Assembly: GCF_009455685.1 (NCBI RefSeq) | Contig: NZ_QPES01000002.1 | Location: 766,562 to 830,561 of the forward strand | Reading direction: 5' to 3' | Length of the DNA stretch: 64,000 bases | Source: Paraburkholderia hayleyella | Lineage (GTDB): Bacteria > Pseudomonadota > Gammaproteobacteria > Burkholderiales > Burkholderiaceae | Part shown: positions 44,942 through 53,506 of the stretch, in pieces | How positions within the stretch are numbered: position 1 is the stretch's first letter | How the letters are laid out: each line of letters begins with the position of its first letter | Program-made: the position numbers and the translations under genes | The notes under the pieces: generated by a model | Told to the model about the DNA's origin: nothing | The model's input: the letters and a program-made list of their open reading frames with translations, nothing else | Databases searched by the model: none

Positions 44942-45999
44942 AACGCGCGTCCCTACCCGCCCTGCTGCACGACAGTACCTTGTCGCCCGAACTGATCGAG
45001 CAGTTGCACGCCGAGCCATGGCGCTTCGGCTTCCTGTCGCTGCTGCGACGCATCGGGGCGCACCCGGGGCTTGATCCCATTGGTACCGCGCGGCGGCCTC
45101 GCTCCGAGCCCTTCCGGCTCGGCCAGCAACCGAGTCTCGCCTTTGCACCGAGTGAGATCGCCCGTGCGCAGGCGGCGGCGGGCCAGCTCAAGATACGGCT
45201 GTTCAGCCTTGGCATGCTGGGGCCCAACGGCCCGCTCCCCCTCCACGTGACCGAAATCGCCAAGGATCGGGAGGACAGTCGGCGGGACTCCACCACGGTC
45301 GACTTCCTCGACATCTTCCATCACCGCTTTTTCACGCTGTTCTATCGCGCCTGGGCCTCAGCGCAATCGACGGCTGGGCTCGATCGCAAAAATCACGAGC
45401 AGTTCTCGTTTTACATCGCCAGCCTGGCCGGACAGGACATCGGGGAAATCAGCCAGCGCCCTTTGCCGCCCCATGCGCGGCTGGCCGCTTCAGCGCACCT
45501 CGTACGCGAATCGCGAAATCCGGATGGACTACGTGCCACGCTTGAACAGTACTTTGGCGTGCCGGTTGCCATCGAGGAAAACGTATTCCACTGGATCGCC
45601 CTCGATCCGGCCGATCAGGGCCGCATGGGCCGTCCTGGCGCGGCCGCGATCATGGGACAGGGCGCGATGCTCGGCCGCGTGGTGCCGGATCGTCAGCACC
45701 GTTTTCGTATCGTGATAGGTCCGCTCGATCTCGGCGCCTATCTACGCTTCACACCTCAAGGCGAGGACCTGCCCCGGCTCGTTGAATGGGTCCGGACGTT
45801 TGTCGGCTATGAACTGGAGTGGGAGCTCGAGTTGCGCATCAAGCCGGAAAGCGCGCCCCCCGTGGTGATGGGCGGACAGCAACGAATGGGCTGGTCCGGG
45901 TGGCTGGGCCGCCCTGCCCCGCACAAGCCGATTACCGGCATGCGGTTCGAGCCGGAACGTTACGCCCGCTATTTCAAATTCCCACCCTCGCGCCACTAA
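44938..45999 (+). CDS. tssG: TssG baseplate protein
   Basis: The 353-residue protein matches TssG: EPWRFGFLSLLRRIGAHPG (about 24-43), then FRLGQQPSLAFAPSEI, MLGPNGPLPLHVTE (about 92-105) and FLDIFHHRFFTLFYRAW (about 122-138). The C-terminus reads ERYARYFKFPPSRH. TssG with TssF and TssE forms the baseplate wedge. The ATG overlaps the stop of the corrected tssF frame, which is further evidence that the tssF frameshift is recent or an artefact. Confidence 0.92.
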   Translation: MKRASLPALLHDSTLSPELIEQLHAEPWRFGFLSLLRRIGAHPGLDPIGTARRPRSEPFRLGQQPSLAFAPSEIARAQAAAGQLKIRLFSLGMLGPNGPLPLHVTEIAKDREDSRRDSTTVDFLDIFHHRFFTLFYRAWASAQSTAGLDRKNHEQFSFYIASLAGQDIGEISQRPLPPHARLAASAHLVRESRNPDGLRATLEQYFGVPVAIEENVFHWIALDPADQGRMGRPGAAAIMGQGAMLGRVVPDRQHRFRIVIGPLDLGAYLRFTPQGEDLPRLVEWVRTFVGYELEWELELRIKPESAPPVVMGGQQRMGWSGWLGRPAPHKPITGMRFEPERYARYFKFPPSRH

Positions 46000-46014
46000 C
46001 GCTAACAACAAACC

Positions 46015-47151
46015 ATGAGCAAAAAGCACGCTGCCACGCAGAGCCAACCCGCCCGGGTGCCCGTCACGGGGACACCCGCACAGCACCACGACTGGCTCGC
46101 CCCCGTGAGCGACACAGCGCCCTGCGGCCCGGACCTCGAATACGACCATGACTTCGTGGTGCTGTTCTCCCGCACCGCCCCCAGACAGGATGTGCAGTAC
46201 GGTGACTTCGTAGGCGGCCCTGATCCGCTCAACTGGAGCGAAATCGAACGCGATTGCCGCCGGCTCATGATGCGAACCCGGGACATACGGGTCGCTGGGT
46301 TGTATACGCGTTGCCGCACGCGTCTGAGCGGTGCGGCAGGTCTGCTGGAAGGAATCGGACTCCTGGCTGCATGGCTGCAAGCCTTTCCGGATGAAGTCCA
46401 TCCGCAGGCAAGCGCTGACAATGACCGGGACGCCACGCTGGAAATGCGTATGAATGCGTTGCAAGCGCTCTCCGACCCCGAAGGCTTGCTGGTCGATGTG
46501 CGGGAAATCGTGCTGATGAAATCGACCGCCACCCGCCTGCAGGTGCGCGACCTTGAACGTGCCTTTGCGCATCCGCATCCGGCCGATGCGCTTGCGCCCG
46601 ATTCAGTGATCCAGCAACTGCGGGATTGGCGCATCCAGCAGCACGCCACGATGAAGGCATTCGACGAAACCCTCGCAACGCTTGCCGCGATCAATGAATG
46701 GTGCACCGGACATCTTGAAAGCCATCGGCCGGATTTTTCGTCGTTGACTCACTTGCTTCAATTGCTCCACAAGGGCGAAGCTCGCGTTGAAGTTGAAGCT
46801 GAAGCCGCCTCGGACACGCGGCATGTGCTTGCGGCCGAGCCTCACGAGACCGTTCCCCAGAACATGCCGCTTCAGGACACATCCTCACCGCTGCTAGCGA
46901 AGAATGAGCCTCACGCCCGCACGAACCCAGCGGCCCCTATCCCACGCACCGGGCAGGGACTGGAGGGCCGGCAAGCGGCGCTGGAATTGATCAGCATGGC
47001 ACGCCAGTGGTTTGAGGCGAACGAGCCCAGCAGCCCGATACCGGTACTGCTCAGGCGCGCTGAACGGTTCGTCGGCAAAAGCTATGCGGAAGCCGTCAAG
47101 GCGATCCCTGCGGAACTTCTGCTGCAATGGGAAGAGGCGGATCGCGCGTGA
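46015..47151 (+). CDS. tssA: TssA (ImpA-domain) protein
   Basis: The 378-residue protein has the ImpA-related N-terminal domain: WLAPVSDTAPCGPDLEYDHD (about 27-46), DPLNWSEIERDCRRLMMRTRD and LHLAVWLTRARL-type helices, here VAGLYTRCRTRLSGAAGLLE. The C-terminal part has SPIPVLLRRAERFVGKSYAE near 340-360, as in short TssA proteins that prime tube and sheath assembly. It is the last gene of the plus-strand arm, 15 bp after tssG, and is followed by a hairpin shared with prfC. Confidence 0.9.
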   Translation: MSKKHAATQSQPARVPVTGTPAQHHDWLAPVSDTAPCGPDLEYDHDFVVLFSRTAPRQDVQYGDFVGGPDPLNWSEIERDCRRLMMRTRDIRVAGLYTRCRTRLSGAAGLLEGIGLLAAWLQAFPDEVHPQASADNDRDATLEMRMNALQALSDPEGLLVDVREIVLMKSTATRLQVRDLERAFAHPHPADALAPDSVIQQLRDWRIQQHATMKAFDETLATLAAINEWCTGHLESHRPDFSSLTHLLQLLHKGEARVEVEAEAASDTRHVLAAEPHETVPQNMPLQDTSSPLLAKNEPHARTNPAAPIPRTGQGLEGRQAALELISMARQWFEANEPSSPIPVLLRRAERFVGKSYAEAVKAIPAELLLQWEEADRA

Positions 47152-47187
47152 CCTGCGCCAAGGCGGAAATGAAGGAAGAAGAGAGAA

Positions 47188-47208
47188 CGGGCTCTTATGG
47201 AGAGCCCG
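47188..47208. terminator. Hairpin between convergent tssA and prfC
   Basis: CGGGCTCT and AGAGCCCG form a perfect 8-bp stem with a 5-base loop, midway between the tssA stop (47151) and the prfC stop (47227). On the minus strand it is followed by a pyrimidine-rich TTCTCTCTTCTTCC tract, so it may act mainly for prfC, and possibly for both genes. Confidence 0.55.
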
Positions 47209-47226
47209 ACGACCGCGCGACGGGGC

Positions 47227-48828
47227 TTACATCGTGCGCCTGAATGGCGCGCCCGAATGCTCGCGCAGTTCGTTGAACACGATCTTCGGCCAGGCTTTTT
47301 GCGCCACCTCGATCTCCGAGACGTGCGATGCCAGATAAGTCGGCGCATCGGACGCATCGAAGGCAATCCGCGCCGCGTAGGCATCACTAAAGCGGCGCAA
47401 CTCTGCCGCATCGTCACACGTGACCCAGCGCGACATCCGGTAACGTGCAGGCATCATCCGCACATCGACCTTGTATTCCGTCGAAAGGCGGTGCGACACC
47501 ACTTCAAACTGCAGTTGCCCCACCGCGCCGAGAATCATCAAGCCACCATGCTCAGGCCTGAACACCTGGATCGCGCCTTCTTCACCAAGCTGCTTGAGCG
47601 CTTCGCCTAGCTGTTTGGCGCGCATCGGGTCCACCACTTCAACCGTCTGGAAAATCTCGGGCGCGAAAAACGGCAAGCCAACGAACTGCAGTACCTCGCC
47701 TTCGGTCAGCGTGTCGCCCAGGCTCAGCGTGCCGTGATTCGGGATCCCGATGATGTCGCCCGGATACGCTTCACTGACCGTCTCACGCCGCTGCGACAAA
47801 AAGGTGACGACGTTATTGGCGCGAAACATCTTGTTGGTGCGCGTGACTTTCAATGCCATGCCGCGCTCGAAACGCCCGGAACACACGCGAATGAACGCCA
47901 CGCGGTCTCGGTGCGACAGATCCATGTTCGCCTGCACCTTGAACACCACGCCGGTAAATTTCGGCTCGTCAGGCAGCACGGGGCGCTGGACTGTCATCCG
48001 CATCGACGGCGGCGGCGCCAGATCGACCAGCGCATCGAGAATCTCCTTCACACCAAAGTTGTTGATCGCCGAACCGAACAGCACCGGAGATTGCTGGCCC
48101 GCCAGAAACGCATCGCGTTCGAATGTGGGCGTGGCGCCCGTGATGAGATCAATTTCTTCTTTCGCCCGCACCCAGCTCTGGCCGAAACGGCGCAGACCCT
48201 CCTCATCGCTGAGCGCCTGCAAGGTTTCGACTGCGCCGCCCGCCGTGTCTTGCCCCGCGCGAAACACCCGCACCTGATCGCGCTGAATGTCATAAACGCC
48301 CTGAAACTCCTTGCCCATGCCAATCGGCCAGGTGAACGGAATCGCCGCAACGCCTAGATGCTGTTCGATCTCGTCGAGCAGCTCCAGCGGTTCGCGCACT
48401 TCGCGGTCAAGCTTGTTGATAAACGTGACGATGGGGGTGCGGCGGCTACGGCAGACTTCGAGCAGCTTGAGCGTCTGCGCTTCCACGCCATTCGCGCCGT
48501 CGATCACCATCACGGCGGCATCGACGGCGGTTAGCACGCGATAGGTGTCTTCCGAGAAGTCTTCGTGGCCGGGCGTATCGAGCAGATTGATCACGGCATC
48601 GCCGTATTCGAACTGCATCACCGAGCTCGCCACCGAAATGCCCCGCTGCTTTTCGATCTCCATCCAGTCGGAGGTCGCATAGCGGTTGCTCTTGCGGCCT
48701 TTCACCGTGCCTGCAATCTGGATCGCACCAGAAAACAGCAGCAGTTTTTCAGTCAGTGTGGTCTTGCCCGCATCCGGGTGGGAAATGACCGCGAAAGTAC
48801 GGCGGCGTTTGAGTTCAGAGACTGACAT
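47227..48828 (-). CDS. prfC: Peptide chain release factor 3 (RF3)
   Basis: The 533-residue protein starts MSVSELKRRRTFAVISHPDA, with GTPase G1 motif SHPDAGKTT (16-24), G2-region QRGISV, G3 DTPGHEDFSEDTYR, G4 NKLD and the RF3-specific C-terminal domains (GAIQVFRPEHGGLMILGAVG). RF3 is the GTPase that recycles RF1/RF2 from the ribosome. The length fits the family (529 in E. coli); the longer upstream reading to 49011 is rejected because the family start is at 48828. It is a single conserved gene convergent with the T6SS plus-strand operon, marking the edge of that locus. Confidence 0.95.
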   Translation of the reverse strand: MSVSELKRRRTFAVISHPDAGKTTLTEKLLLFSGAIQIAGTVKGRKSNRYATSDWMEIEKQRGISVASSVMQFEYGDAVINLLDTPGHEDFSEDTYRVLTAVDAAVMVIDGANGVEAQTLKLLEVCRSRRTPIVTFINKLDREVREPLELLDEIEQHLGVAAIPFTWPIGMGKEFQGVYDIQRDQVRVFRAGQDTAGGAVETLQALSDEEGLRRFGQSWVRAKEEIDLITGATPTFERDAFLAGQQSPVLFGSAINNFGVKEILDALVDLAPPPSMRMTVQRPVLPDEPKFTGVVFKVQANMDLSHRDRVAFIRVCSGRFERGMALKVTRTNKMFRANNVVTFLSQRRETVSEAYPGDIIGIPNHGTLSLGDTLTEGEVLQFVGLPFFAPEIFQTVEVVDPMRAKQLGEALKQLGEEGAIQVFRPEHGGLMILGAVGQLQFEVVSHRLSTEYKVDVRMMPARYRMSRWVTCDDAAELRRFSDAYAARIAFDASDAPTYLASHVSEIEVAQKAWPKIVFNELREHSGAPFRRTM

Positions 48829-49037
48829 CGGTGCTGGAATGGCTCGTGGAATGGGATGACCCGTGGCTTGAAGGCTGGCAGTTGCCCGGGAATATCCGGC
48901 CGTGGTGTGCCACGGGCCGAGTATCTGCCATAAGTCGCGCCAGAGTCGCAGGACGCCGATGATACACGCAACCCGCCTCGCCACCCGGACCCAGGGCGTG
49001 CCACAGCGCACGTTCAGGCAAGTTCAGAGGTGTTAGA

Positions 49038-49054
49038 GGTGAGCGTTTTCGGGA
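49038..49054 (+). repeat. Dispersed iteron-like 17-mer
   Basis: GGTGAGCGTTTTCGGGA matches the consensus GGTGAGNNNTTNCRGGR of the array at 62.5-63.9 kb. It lies in the non-coding stretch upstream of prfC. Confidence 0.7.
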
Positions 49055-49094
49055 GCGGTGAAATACCCGGTTTGAACGCGGGCTGAAGTGCCTG

Positions 49095-49334
49095 TTACGT
49101 GTGTTCCCGTGAGGGTGGTTGAACGCGACACACGAAGGGTTCAGCTTGCCCCGCTACGTGCAAATGGCGCGCCGAGGCTTGCGCGGACGCCTCGGCCAAG
49201 GCAACTTCCAAGTTCTTTTTTGAAACGCTGAAACCCTTTATGGCAAAGGCTTTGGCGAATTCAGCCGCGTTCTGAACGGCGGACTCTTCAGCATGCGGGC
49301 AAGCCGCTGTGCAGACTCTCGCCATGGCCCGCAT
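49095..49334 (-). CDS. Small hypothetical protein, 79 aa, doubtful
   Basis: A 79-codon frame with no recognised family: AEFAKAFAIKGFSVSKKNLE in the middle and a basic, Arg/Pro tail. It has no clear ribosome binding site, and it overlaps a sequence element (49226-49256) with imperfect inverted arms that also occurs beside the iteron array. The frame may be accidental and the DNA element the real feature. I keep it at low confidence. Confidence 0.25.
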   Translation of the reverse strand: MRAMARVCTAACPHAEESAVQNAAEFAKAFAIKGFSVSKKNLEVALAEASAQASARHLHVAGQAEPFVCRVQPPSREHT

Positions 49335-49423
49335 AAGGCCGCCGTATGATTACGCCGGACATCGCCCAAGCATCTGGCGGACATCACGAACCCATACCGG
49401 CGCCATGACATAAGCGGGCTAAA

Positions 49424-49440
49424 GGTGAGTGTTTTCAGGG
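49424..49440 (+). repeat. Dispersed iteron-like 17-mer
   Basis: GGTGAGTGTTTTCAGGG, preceded by CTAAA as in two other dispersed copies, lies in the gap 49335-49533. It matches the array consensus at every fixed position. Confidence 0.75.
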
Positions 49441-49533
49441 ACAGAAGATGGGTGCAAAAAAAACTGTCACGGAGCTCACTTCACGCGGCATACCGCGCCA
49501 AAACGGATGTTTTCGCTCAGCCCGCACCTCGCC

Positions 49534-49821
49534 TCACTTTTTTTGACAGGCATACAGCAACGTCAGCATGCCGCTATCGCTAGAGCGGTTCACGGTTTGG
49601 AATGCGCCATTGCAGTGCACGCTAGCTTGCTGCTCACACGAGGCGAACGTACCCGTGCATTGCACCTGGGTGGTCGGCCGGCCATCGGATAAAAAGAGCG
49701 GCGCACTGCTGCCGCAAGCGGCCAGCGCGCCGCATAGGCATAACGCCAACCCGGCTGTAACGGCTGCCGTCCGCGACGGCAGCAGGCTGGCAAAAAAATA
49801 GGATGGATCACTACATTTCAT
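49534..49821 (-). CDS. Small Cys-containing lipoprotein of unknown function
   Basis: The ~95-residue precursor starts MKCSDPSYFFASLL and has a long signal with lipobox LAAC (Cys36). The ~60-residue mature part has four further cysteines (in VQCTGTFASCEQQ, VHCNGAF and LYACQKK), suggesting two disulfides in the periplasm. I do not recognise the family. An earlier ATG at 49842 would add seven residues ahead of the usual basic/hydrophobic start. It stands alone between the iteron-like sequences and the porin gene. Confidence 0.6.
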   Translation of the reverse strand: MKCSDPSYFFASLLPSRTAAVTAGLALCLCGALAACGSSAPLFLSDGRPTTQVQCTGTFASCEQQASVHCNGAFQTVNRSSDSGMLTLLYACQKK

Positions 49822-50035
49822 GGAAAACCCCGTTTGGCACACTTTCTAAATCGATGCGATTGTGCCATGGCCCAGGGCCGGAATAACGACAGATGGCGGC
49901 CACTATTCGAGCCACCGATTGCAGCGCTCAGGCGCTCACGCTTCAAACGTTCGACCGCGCTGAACGGCACGCTGTCGCCAGCTTGCTGCACTTAACCTGT
50001 ATGAGCGGCTCCCGTGCATCCTGCTTGACGTAAAT

Positions 50036-50070
50036 GTGGCCCCGCACTGCATGAAGCAATGCGGGGCCAC
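50036..50070 (-). terminator. Strong hairpin downstream of the porin gene
   Basis: GTGGCCCCGCA and TGCGGGGCCAC form perfect 11-bp arms around a 13-base loop, 60 bp after the porin stop at 50130. It is GC-rich with only a short ATTTA after it on the minus strand, so it is probably a terminator or 3'-stabilising stem for the abundant porin mRNA. Confidence 0.65.
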
Positions 50071-50129
50071 ACGTCACAACACGATCATCCGCAAAGGTTC
50101 AGGCCCGCGGCCAACATCGGCCGCCTGGA

Positions 50130-51245
50130 TCAGAAGCGATGACGAATACCCGCTGCAACCACGAACTGGCTGCTGCTTTGCGACGGATTAAAGCTGTTGA
50201 TGATCGCTGACGTACCCGAAGCCGCACGTTGATAAAGGGTTTCGAGGTAGGTATCGGTACGCTTCGACAACTGGTAATCGATTTGCAGCGCACCTTGATT
50301 CCAGTGCGTGTCGTTACCCTTTGTGTAGGTGTACATGCCAGCCAGCGACATGACCGGCGTCAGCTGATAAATACCGTTGACTTCGTAGTTGCTAAAGCCC
50401 ACCGACGGTGCCGCAGTCGACGTATCCGCATTGACCACGCCGGTGTAGGTCGAGCGCGACCAGGCGCCGCCCAGCGTGAAGTTGCCCAACGCGTAGCTCG
50501 CACCCGCACCGTAGGTGTTCTGCGTTTGCACATTGGCGTTGAACACGCCGCCAAGCTTGCTCGCGCCAGGCAGGCTCACGGATTCATAAGCGCCGTTACC
50601 GGTATTGCCGCGGCCATTGATATGCAGGTAAGCCGCGCCCGCGTTAAACCCGCCATTTTGATAATTTGCACCGACGCTATAAGCGCGGTTATTGGCAAAC
50701 TGGCCTGCGCCATTGGAGAAGGCATACATGCCGCCAAAACTAAATCCGCCGAACGACGGGCTGGCGTACTTGATCGAGTTGCGCGCGAGATAGGAGTTAT
50801 TCGCGTTGTCGTTATCGAACGGATGGGCGAAAGCCGTACCGCCATTGCCACCCGTCAGCGTAAACGGAGCGAAATAATCATGGATCGAATCATATTGATG
50901 GCCCAGCGTGACCGTGCCGTATGACGCGTTGTCGAGACCGACATAGTAGGGATGGTCGTTAAACGATTCGCCCGTCCCGATCGAGAAGCCACGCTCCAGC
51001 ACGAAGATAGCCTTGTTGCCGCCACCCAGGTCTTCCGCGCCTTTCAGGCCCCAGTAGCTGCCGTCGATCAGGCCGCTGGTCATCTTGTACTGCGAATTGC
51101 CACCCACATTATTGGCATAGGCGAAACCCGCATCAATTTCGCCGTAAAGCGTCACGCTGCTTTGCGCCAATGCAGGTGTGCCCAGCACGGCAGCAACCGT
51201 CGAAACAGCCAGTGTAGCCAGTGTCTTCTTCAGATTCGGTGACAT
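50130..51245 (-). CDS. Gram-negative porin, OmpC-like beta-proteobacterial type
   Basis: The 371-residue precursor has a signal peptide ending in TPALAQSS (cleavage near residue 27). The mature barrel begins VTLYGEIDAGFAYANN, the standard opening of Burkholderia-type trimeric porins, and ends in the aromatic signature IRHRF. Between these come repeated amphipathic strands, with GSYWGLKGAEDLGGGNKAIF near 50-70, AFTLTGGN and the GVNYQNGGFNAGAAYLH type of strand pairs. It allows small solutes to cross the outer membrane. It is transcribed alone, followed by a strong hairpin. Confidence 0.92.
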   Translation of the reverse strand: MSPNLKKTLATLAVSTVAAVLGTPALAQSSVTLYGEIDAGFAYANNVGGNSQYKMTSGLIDGSYWGLKGAEDLGGGNKAIFVLERGFSIGTGESFNDHPYYVGLDNASYGTVTLGHQYDSIHDYFAPFTLTGGNGGTAFAHPFDNDNANNSYLARNSIKYASPSFGGFSFGGMYAFSNGAGQFANNRAYSVGANYQNGGFNAGAAYLHINGRGNTGNGAYESVSLPGASKLGGVFNANVQTQNTYGAGASYALGNFTLGGAWSRSTYTGVVNADTSTAAPSVGFSNYEVNGIYQLTPVMSLAGMYTYTKGNDTHWNQGALQIDYQLSKRTDTYLETLYQRAASGTSAIINSFNPSQSSSQFVVAAGIRHRF

Positions 51246-51662
51246 AAAAGCGCTTCCAGATAAACAGGTTAAGCAGTTTGAATTAATCGGGATAGAAACT
51301 GCAGGCAGGTTTTTTGTATGAATAAAACGAATGAACCTTGAGTTGAGGCTCGCTCGTTAATGAGAACGGCTCGCATTATGAAATCAATACAGTGGCGCTG
51401 TAAAGAAAAGCTTGGCGCTGTGGTGACGCTACGACGACATGCTTTCCGCATCCCGTGCGGCCGGACGCCCAGCCATGCGGCATCGGGTCGTACAGTCTGT
51501 GCTTTCTGGCTGAATGATGCGATTCGCAAGAAGGGGCGCGCACCTTATCGCGTTAAACTGCCCCTGGCAAACGGCTCGCGGGTTTCGCGCCAGGGCAATG
51601 CCATCCGCATCCTGCTTAACCCAAAGCCAAGACCCCACCCCAACCTCACGAGGATAATTGCG
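51246..51662. other. Upstream region of the porin gene, no gene seen
   Basis: This 417-bp stretch separates the divergent porin gene and the small gene at 51663. It should hold the porin promoter and long 5' region. A regulatory RNA is conceivable, since porin genes are common targets, but I see no clear promoter-terminator pair and make no call. Confidence 0.35.
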
Positions 51663-51914
51663 ATGCTTAATACCGGCGCTTCCGGGTCCATGGCCCTGCT
51701 CACCGAACACGACGATACCAGCGCCCTCCTGTTGCGCTCACTGCGTCTTGAGGCAACGTCCGATGGCAAAGGCATTCTTCTCATCGAAATCGACGAATGC
51801 AAACCCGGTATCCATCGGGAAATACGCCACGAAATCACCCCTGCTGAGCTGATTGCCGCGATTCGCGCGCATGGTGCAGAATTGCCAGGCGAGCAGCACA
51901 ACGGTCCACAATAA
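51663..51914 (+). CDS. Small hypothetical protein, 83 aa
   Basis: The frame MLNTGASGSMALLTEHDDTS onward has an AGGA ribosome binding site at the right distance. It gives a small acidic soluble protein with a central LRLEATSDGKGILLIEIDE strand pair and a C-terminal helix, ITPAELIAAIRAHGAEL. I do not recognise the family. The start at 51663 is preferred over the longer reading from 51360, which is Arg-rich and has no ribosome binding site. It lies about 85 bp upstream of the DedA-rhodanese gene and may be cotranscribed with it. Confidence 0.55.
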   Translation: MLNTGASGSMALLTEHDDTSALLLRSLRLEATSDGKGILLIEIDECKPGIHREIRHEITPAELIAAIRAHGAELPGEQHNGPQ

Positions 51915-52000
51915 GCGGCTTGAGCTGTGGCAACACAGCGGTTTTGTACTGATCCGCGACAGCATCACCTGAACCGATCCTCGGTAATCACGATCACGCC

Positions 52001-52990
52001 ATGCTCCATGACCTCATCGCGCAATATGGTCCGCTCATCGTCTTTCTGAATGTGCTGGCGGCTTCGCTCGGTCTACCCGTGCCCGCCATGCCCACACTGA
52101 TTGCGTTTGGCGCGATGGCCTCGTTGCATCCGGGCTCGCTCGCACCTCAGTTGCTGGCTGTACTGGTGGTCTCGGTCTTCGCTACGCTGATTGGCGATAG
52201 CCTGTGGTTCCTCGCCGGCCGGCGCTACGGCGGACGCACGCTCAATACGCTGTGCCGGCTATCGCTCTCGCGCGATATCTGCGTGAAAAAAACCGAACGC
52301 TTTTTTGGCCGCTGGGGTATCCGCGTGCTCGTCGTGGCGCGCTTCGTGCCCGGGCTCTCGATTGTTTCAGTGCCCATGGCCGGTGCGATGGGCACCCGCT
52401 ATCGCACGTTTTTGCGTTACAACGGCATCGGTGCCGTGCTGTGGTCAGGCACCGGGCTCGTTCTGGGCGCGCTGTTCGCCAGGCAGATCAACTGGCTCTT
52501 CGCGGGGGCCGGTCGCCTCGGGGGCATCACGTTCGTGGTGATCGTGGGCTTGCTGCTAGCCTATGCGGCCTTTCGCTGGGTGCGGCGGCGTCAGCTTATG
52601 CGCGAACTGATGGCCGCCCGTATCGACGAAAACGAGTTGTTTGAACTGATGCAAAGCGGCCAGGCACCAATCGTGTTCGATATTCGCTCAGCCGAACATC
52701 AACTGCTCGATCCGTATGTGATTCCCGGTGCGCAATTCGCGGATGAACGCCATCTGAAAACCATCATCGACACCTATGCCCCCGAGCGCCAGATCGTGAT
52801 TTATTGCGCGTGTCCGAACGAAGTCTCGGCGGCCTGGATGGCCAAACAGTTGAGCGATGCGGGCTTTCGCAACGTGCTGCCGTTACGCGGAGGTCTGGAA
52901 ACCTGGCGCGACGCGGGCCGTCCGCTCGATCCGCTGCCCGGCACGGAACAAGCCCTCACGGGCCCGAAAGCGGTGTCCAACGCGCTGTAG
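52001..52990 (+). CDS. DedA-family membrane protein fused to a C-terminal rhodanese domain
   Basis: Residues 1-200 form a DedA/VTT domain: a re-entrant helix region with GLPVPAMPTLIAFGAMA (24-40), then TLIGDSLWFLAGRRYG (62-77), FFGRWGIRVLVVARFVPGLS (101-120) with the conserved FxxRFxPG-type Arg/Pro, and membrane helices at about 143-160 and 175-192. Residues ~205-310 are a rhodanese domain ending its catalytic loop with YCACPNEVSA (candidate Cys269). DedA proteins act in envelope lipid transport (undecaprenyl phosphate flippases); the rhodanese part handles sulfur or acts as a sensor. Such fusions exist in proteobacteria; their role is not established. Confidence 0.85.
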   Translation: MLHDLIAQYGPLIVFLNVLAASLGLPVPAMPTLIAFGAMASLHPGSLAPQLLAVLVVSVFATLIGDSLWFLAGRRYGGRTLNTLCRLSLSRDICVKKTERFFGRWGIRVLVVARFVPGLSIVSVPMAGAMGTRYRTFLRYNGIGAVLWSGTGLVLGALFARQINWLFAGAGRLGGITFVVIVGLLLAYAAFRWVRRRQLMRELMAARIDENELFELMQSGQAPIVFDIRSAEHQLLDPYVIPGAQFADERHLKTIIDTYAPERQIVIYCACPNEVSAAWMAKQLSDAGFRNVLPLRGGLETWRDAGRPLDPLPGTEQALTGPKAVSNAL

Positions 52991-53009
52991 CGCCGGGCTG
53001 ACTGTATGG

Positions 53010-53270
53010 CTAATGCTCTAGCCGCGCACGGAGTTCGCGTGCGGTTTCAAGCAGCCCTTCATAGCCCGAACGGGCATGCTCGGGCAAATCAGGATCGCCC
53101 ACGAGCGTGCCGAGCGTTTCAATCAGGCTGTACAACATGCCGCGTGCCGCGCTCGCGGCGATATTGCCCGACGACACCATGTCATCGACATGGCTGAGCG
53201 CCGCATCGAGATGTTCCACGGCGGGCTTCACCGCTTCTTTTGCTTTTTGTTGCAGGTTGTCTTGCGTCAT
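53010..53270 (-). CDS. Small helical hypothetical protein, 86 aa
   Basis: The product starts MTQDNLQQKAKEAVKPAVEH and is almost wholly helical and charged: HLDAALSHVDDMVSSG, then MLYSLIETLGTLVGDPDLPE and a C-terminal LETARELRARLEH. It resembles small CsbD- or phasin-like soluble helical proteins in composition, but I cannot assign a family. The start at 53270 is preferred because the upstream extension to 53453 lacks coding character. It converges on the DedA-rhodanese gene, 20 bp from its stop. Confidence 0.55.
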   Translation of the reverse strand: MTQDNLQQKAKEAVKPAVEHLDAALSHVDDMVSSGNIAASAARGMLYSLIETLGTLVGDPDLPEHARSGYEGLLETARELRARLEH

Positions 53271-53506
53271 GGTGAGGCTCGTTCTGGTTTTGTGTCCGGG
53301 GATTAAAAACTGCGCGCTAGCGCTTGTGCCGTTATATACCGGATCACGGGTGGCCGTCCATGCATGCCGCACGACACAGGGCGCCATCCCCCGCAAAGCC
53401 TCACCTGTTAAAGCCGAAAAAATCAGCCTGCCCCTTGCCACAAAAAACGTCACAAACCAGACAGCTGCGCAGGTAACCGCGCAGACAATCGCAGCCAGTT
53501 GCTTTT

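Noticed and set aside
53271..53290. GGTGAGGCTCG near 53271 as another dispersed iteron
   Set aside because: Only the first six bases match; the TTNCRGG half is missing.
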